64,000 nt of DNA from Epichloe hybrida (taxonomy: Eukaryota; Ascomycota; Sordariomycetes; Hypocreales; Clavicipitaceae): NCBI GenBank assembly GCA_019022495.1, contig JAFEKR010000010.1, positions 1,364,001-1,428,000 on the forward strand, read 5' to 3'. Shown here piece after piece: positions 59,401 to 64,000 of the stretch. Position numbers and translations under genes: made by a program. The stretch's first letter is position 1; each line of letters opens with the position of its first letter. The notes below the pieces were generated by a model. It had not been told where the DNA came from and searched no databases. It saw nothing but the letters and a program-made list of their open reading frames with translations.

Positions 59401-62400
59401 GCTAACTAGCCTCTTAACTAGGCTATTCTAGCCTCTAGAGCTCTCTTTATAGTAGCTAGGGTATTTTCCTCCCCTAAAGGTATCTTACTAAGCCTCTTTA
59501 CTAAGACTAGGGTATTTTCCTCCCCTAAAGGTATCTTACTATGTCTTCTTTAATATATTAAGACTAGGGTATTTTCCTCCCTTAAAGGTATCTTACTATA
59601 TCTTCTCTTATATATTAGTATCTTTTCTTTTACTAGTTCTTTAGTAGCTACTATTTTCTTTTAAAGCTCTAGTAAAAGTAACCTATTTATTAAGCGTTTA
59701 CCTTTATAATTAAACTATCTTAATAGTGTATTTGCTAGGTTACTTTTCCTAGGTTTATGCTTAATTATAAAGTAAAAGGGATAAAGGAATATACACTATC
59801 TAGCCTATCTTCTATTTAGCTTTTACTATTTTATAAAAGTCTATAAGTTATAGTAATCTAATAGGACTTTTACTAGGGTTACTATGCCTTTAATATAGTG
59901 TTACTAGTGTTTAAATAACTTTATTATAGCAAGTAGCTCCTAATTCACTATGCTATAATTATGTTTAGTGTTTATAAACTTCCTTAACTAAAATGCTATA
60001 GAATACTATTAGCCCTTATTATCTTACTAAGATAAGATTCTTACTATTATAAAGACTAAAGTATTTATCTTAATACACACTAGCTAACTTAGGTTATAAT
60101 AATAGAGAAGAGGTGCTTATTAAAAGGTATTTTTTAGCTAGTTAAACACTAGCTATTCTCTTCCCCTAAATATAAACTTCCTAGTCTAGATACTATTTTA
60201 ACTACCTTTTATTAGCATATATAAGGGTACTATAATCCTAGAGTATTAGTAAATAAACCTTTAGTAAAAGTTATAGAATCCTAGGAAGGACTATATATCT
60301 TTAAAGCTTATAGACTCTTTCTAGTCTTAGATTATATTTACTTTACGTGTATCTATTAAAATGCTATTAACTAATAGAATAAACCCTAGGAATTTCACTA
60401 ATTCCTAGTAAAATAAACACTTTAAGGGTTTTATATATAATTTTACTAACCTTATATATTCTAAAACTTCCTTAATATATATAGTGTGCTTCTCTTATAT
60501 TTTTAAGAAGATAAGGATATTATCTAAATACACTATATAAATAGTGTTTACTAGCCTATAAAGTGCTTTATAAATATAGCTTTAAAAAGTAACTAGTGTA
60601 TTAGTTAGCTTAAAGGGTATTATAAGATATTTATAGTGTTTATAATAGGTATAAAATATAGTCTTTTACTTATTACTCTCTTTAATATAGATTTAATAGT
60701 AAGTATCCTTAATATTAATCTTTAAGAAGTAATAAGCTCCTTAGCACTAGTCTAGGATCTCTAAAATTAAGGGGAGAGTACAGTAATTCTTTTATATTAC
60801 TTTATTAAGTCCCTAATAATCTATATATAGTTAAAGTATTTTATCTTTCTTTAGTATAAATAGGATAGGTATGCCTATAAGGCTCTTAGAGGGTTTTATT
60901 TAGCCTTTCTATAGGTTTTTATTAATATATTTATAAAGCTCCTTTAACTTACTTTAGGAGAGAGGGTAAATTAGTCTATATAAGGGCGTGGCCCTAGGTA
61001 TTAGGTTAATTACGTAATTAGTCTCCTTTTTTAATAGTAAACTACTTACCTTATTTACTATAAATATATCTTTAAACTTATATAGTTCCTTAGGGATATC
61101 TTTAATAGTTCTATATACTTTTACCTCCTTATTATCTTTAAGGGTAATAAACTTATCTTCTATAACTCCTATAATAGCATATATAATAGCCTTATTATAT
61201 ATTACCTTTATAAACTTATAAGGAGTTATAAGTAAAAAGGCTATTTTCTTTTTCTTAAATTACTACTCTTATAAGTATAAATAAAGATATATATATTCTT
61301 TAGTAAGTATATATATCCTAATTAAGATAAGGCTTCCCCTTACTCTTAGGTCTTTATCTATAGCTATATATAGTAACTTAAGGTCCTTTTCTTTCTCTCT
61401 TAAGTCTTTAATAGTAATAGGTACCTTATAGACACTATATTAAGGGACTATAAGGGCCCTTATTACTTAAAGGATAGGTGCTATAGCCTTAGCCTAATTA
61501 AGCTTATGGTTTCTTATAAATTTAACGCTAATAATATTAAGCTTAGTGTAATTATCTAGATTTGCCGCTATTTTAATGTCTTTATGCCTGTGAATAGTAA
61601 CTAGTATGTGAAATTAATGCCTAATTAGTACCTTAGTATTTAAGGTAAAGGTAAGGGCCTTTACTTTTACCTTAGGAAGTTTCCTTATTTATCTTAGGGG
61701 TCTTTCCTTAGCTTATTATATTTATTTATAAGGTAATCTAGGCTATTATAGTTATAATATTATCTCTTATCCCTAATTTCGCTATTATTTAGGTATATAG
61801 CTAGGCCCTTTTCCTAGTCTTTATTTCTTTAATCTCTATATAGCCTATAACCTTAAGGTAAGTTATTTCTATAATATTAGGGATTCTTATATAATCCCTT
61901 ATCTCCTAAATATTTAGGCTTTTACTTACTCTTTAGTATAGCTTCCTAAAATCACTAGGTAAGTTATATAACCTTCTCTTATATTTTCCTAGTAATAGAG
62001 GTATATAAGTTAATATAGTCCTATAGCTTAGGGAGTAACTTTATAAAGAATATAAGGGTATAGGACTTTTTAGGGGCTTTTTCTAGGTATATCTCTAGTG
62101 AATCTAGGAAGATACTAAATTTAATAGGGCTCTAGCCCTTACGTTACTTTATATTCTTAAGCTATATAGCTATTTAGGCATTATGGTTTGTAAAGTCCTT
62201 AAGTAGTATAAGCGTCTAGGTCTAGAATTTATCCTAATTATCCTTAAGATTATCCTAGCTATTAGCCTATTATTTATTAAGGTATTTATTTTATCTTACC
62301 CTATAGTTAGTGTGTATATAGTTAAGTATAAAGAGGATCTTTTAGTAATTACGTTAGTATTTCTTCTTTGCCTTATTAAAGGCATAGTTTAGGTTGTTTA

Positions 62401-62825
62401 TCTATATCTTATGCCTCTAGGGGTTTATAGGGTATTAGAGCTTAGTAATATTCTTAACTCTAACCTCTTAGCTACTATTACTTAAGGAAGGGCTAGCTCT
62501 TTACTTACTTTTCCCTTATACTTCCCCTAAGTTACCCTTAATAAGGTTAATAAGTTCTTATTTCTATTCTTATAATCTTTAAAGTTTTTCTAGCTAAGTA
62601 ATTTATTTTAGTGTTACTATAGCTTTACTATAAGGGGTAAAGGGTCTTATTATAAGCATAGTTTTATTAGTATATAGTGTGTCTTTACCTATAGTATTAC
62701 CCTTATTTACTTAGGTATAACTCTTATTTATTAGGGTTAGGTTATTATTTAACATTACTTTGGTAAATTAGGTAGTTCTCCCCCTTATATTACTCTTAGG
62801 TAGCTAGTAGGAGAAGCTTTAGAAT
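56493..62825 (-). pseudogene. Family A copy 3 gag-pol remnant
   Basis: Mirror of copies 1 and 2. Approximate positions: 3' segment 56493-57700, chromodomain 57830-57990, integrase 58420-59130, three-unit tandem repeat 59461-59615, RNase H 59690-60190, reverse transcriptase 60460-60960 with VYLDNILIF near 60534-60508, gag 61600-62700. It is densely stopped by TA-type changes. Confidence 0.8.
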
Positions 62826-63028
62826 TATAAGAATAATAGTAGCTAGGTAAGAGGTATAAGGGACTCTAGTATATTAACTAAAGCTTACTAGGTCTAAGTG
62901 TGTTATACGTGTAAGTTACTAGCTTATAGCTAGTGGCTTGCTAGTGTCACGTGGACCTAGCCCTAGGACATGGCCTGCCCGCGGGGTGCACTAGTGATTA
63001 CGGGTGTTGTTGTGAGTGGGGCCTCACA
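62826..63028 (-). repeat. Family A copy 3 5' LTR
   Basis: Composition changes abruptly within it: the inner ~100 bases are mutated (TATAAGAATAATAG), the outer ~90 bases are GC-rich (GGCCTGCCCGCGGGGTGC) and end GCCTCACA. Confidence 0.9.
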
Positions 63029-63033
63029 TTTTT

Positions 63034-63502
63034 ATTAACCTTTCTAAGGTTTAATCTCCTTGCTTTAGCTTCTCCTTTATAGTAAGAAGGTTAAGCTAAG
63101 GGTCTAATAACATAGCATATAGATAAGGCTAATATAAGAAGTAATTATTTCCTATATCTTTAGGAAAATAATTAGCTAGCTTATTTAAGCTAATATCTAT
63201 AGATGCTATAAAGGCCTTGCCTTAAGGGCTATAAGCTTCCTATTATAAGTTAATATATAAAGGATATAATATAAGAAAGTAATATATATACCTAGCGAAG
63301 ATAAGCCTTTTAGTTCTCTTTTATATTATTAAGATATTTATATATCCTAATAATAAAAAGTAGGACTAAACCTAAAGTATTATACTTCTGGCTTTAAAGT
63401 ATAATAGTAAGTTTATAAAAAACCTCTAATATGCTACTTAGGGTAGCTAAATCTGCCTATTCTTAGGTAGTTAGTATAGCATCCTTAAGAGCTATAATAT
63501 TA
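63034..63502 (-). pseudogene. hAT transposase middle part
   Basis: On the minus strand one phase gives GKAFIASIDISLNKLANYF, PKDIGNNYFLY, YLYAMLLDP and LNLLTIKEKLKQGD, with stops where Trp or Arg is expected. LDPR.K is a conserved hAT transposase phrase that precedes the dimerisation domain, so this is the upstream part of the transposase whose end lies at 54795-55440. The 5' part is cut off by a family C LTR at 63503. Confidence 0.65.
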
Positions 63503-64000
63503 TGTTAAAAATAAGACCTATTTTTATCCCTTTCTAGTTAAAGGACCTTTCTATTACTAGCTTGCATTGCAAGCCTGACAGCTGCACTGCAGCTGTTAAC
63601 GGTCGCGAAGGTGGCTGTCAATGGCTACGTCGCAGCTGTCAACAGCTGCGACCGACCGTGTGGATGACTAATCCAAATCAATTGTGGATTATTCAATTGC
63701 GTTGTAGCTACAAGCGCAGCCACAACCGCATCGCCACTAGTAATTAAGTAAGCTAGGGTGACGTAAGCAGGTTACCCTATAGCTATCTTTGACAGCGATT
63801 TTCTCTTTAACTAGAGGTTGTATAAAAGTCTTACATATAGCAAATTAAAGCTAGAAGACAGGGCTTTTATTTTATGTAGGAATATTTTTTAGACCAAAAT
63901 TTAGTGCATACGGGTTGCTAGTTTGTATAGTGGTAAGTCGATTTTTTGGATTTTACATATAAATGAATTTTGCGGAAAATAAAAAGTGGCCTATAAGACC
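63503..64000 (+). mobile_element. Family C LTR, second copy, runs off the window
   Basis: Begins TGTTAAAAATA and parallels the first 500 of 817 bases of the solo LTR at 12620-13436. It is much less mutated here, with strong inverted repeats at 63560-63660 (CAGCTGCACTGCAGCTG, and GGTCGC against GCGACC). Whether a whole element or another solo LTR follows cannot be seen. Confidence 0.85.

Larger units (their letters stand above)
56290..63028 (-). mobile_element. Chromovirus family A copy 3, complete, 6739 bp, minus strand
   Basis: Two 203-bp LTRs (56290-56492 and 62826-63028) with a TTTTT duplication (56285-56289 and 63029-63033). It is collinear, inverted, with copies 1 and 2, and shares its 3' segment with copy 1. 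It inserted into the transposase gene of hAT element 2. Confidence 0.9.
53519..63502 (-). mobile_element. hAT element 2, transposase-bearing, interrupted
   Basis: The left end is CAGAGCATTG at 53519, inside element B. The first kilobase parallels hAT element 1 (decamer array, ATTATTAGTGTTAAAG, TTAGTATTTTAAGGTTTTT, AATAGTAAT tract). It also carries a minus-strand transposase. Insertions inside it: TRIM (54115-54438), a 658-bp unit (55513-56170), chromovirus A copy 3 (56290-63028) and a family C LTR (from 63503). The other end is outside the window. Confidence 0.75.

Noticed and set aside
63562..63747. 61-codon frame with several Cys
   Set aside because: Lies inside a family C LTR and follows the palindromes; the solo copy at 12620-13436 does not keep it.

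Overview
The window reads as a subtelomeric or centromere-like accessory block of a filamentous ascomycete (Pezizomycotina). Three things point there. The left 6.2 kb has normal base composition and fungal genes with short GT-AG introns and CTRAC-type branch points. The remaining ~58 kb is extremely AT-rich. In every repeat copy that can be compared, the differences are C-to-T and G-to-A transitions, many of which turn Trp codons into TAG stops. That is the signature of repeat-induced point mutation (RIP).

Left gene region (1-6200). A large partial gene (end 2471, +) converges on a small 115-aa gene (2833-3272, -) that has an intron directly after its ATG. After a 197-bp tandem duplication and a short-repeat tract comes a four-exon gene (4855-6142, +). 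I assembled it by eye; it encodes a 352-aa protein with CAE and PCxxC motifs, i.e. a probable zinc-dependent deaminase-fold protein. A 66-bp solo LTR with a perfect target-site duplication lies just beyond it at 6446-6511.

RIP-mutated retrotransposon block (6565-64000). Almost everything is one nested stack of elements. Copia element: 6565-11995. Chromovirus A copy 1: from 11996, interrupted by a solo LTR of family C (12620-13436) and by the 10.4-kb Gypsy element D (18247-28665), broken at 29210. hAT-type element 1 with ~480-bp terminal inverted repeats and a 700-bp decamer minisatellite: 29211-31734. Gypsy B' (minus, 31733-37083), interrupted by Gypsy B (plus, from 37084). B carries a palindromic hAT MITE (39953-40361) and a complete chromovirus A copy 2 (42703-49383). 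hAT element 2 starts at 53519 and carries a 324-bp TRIM retrotransposon (54115-54438), a 658-bp unmutated insert (55513-56170), chromovirus A copy 3 (56290-63028, minus) and the start of a second C LTR (63503 to window end).

Exact target-site duplications support most of these calls: GATAA (A2), TTTTT (A3), ATAAA (D), AATAC (C), TAAAT (TRIM), GTATG (solo LTR) and GCTATTAG (MITE). None of the retrotransposon coding regions is intact; the three genes on the left are. The most unusual items are the TRIM with tRNA-like internal A and B boxes, the deaminase-like gene beside the RIP block, the consistent fading of RIP at the outer edges of each element, and the hAT family with phase-perfect decamer arrays.
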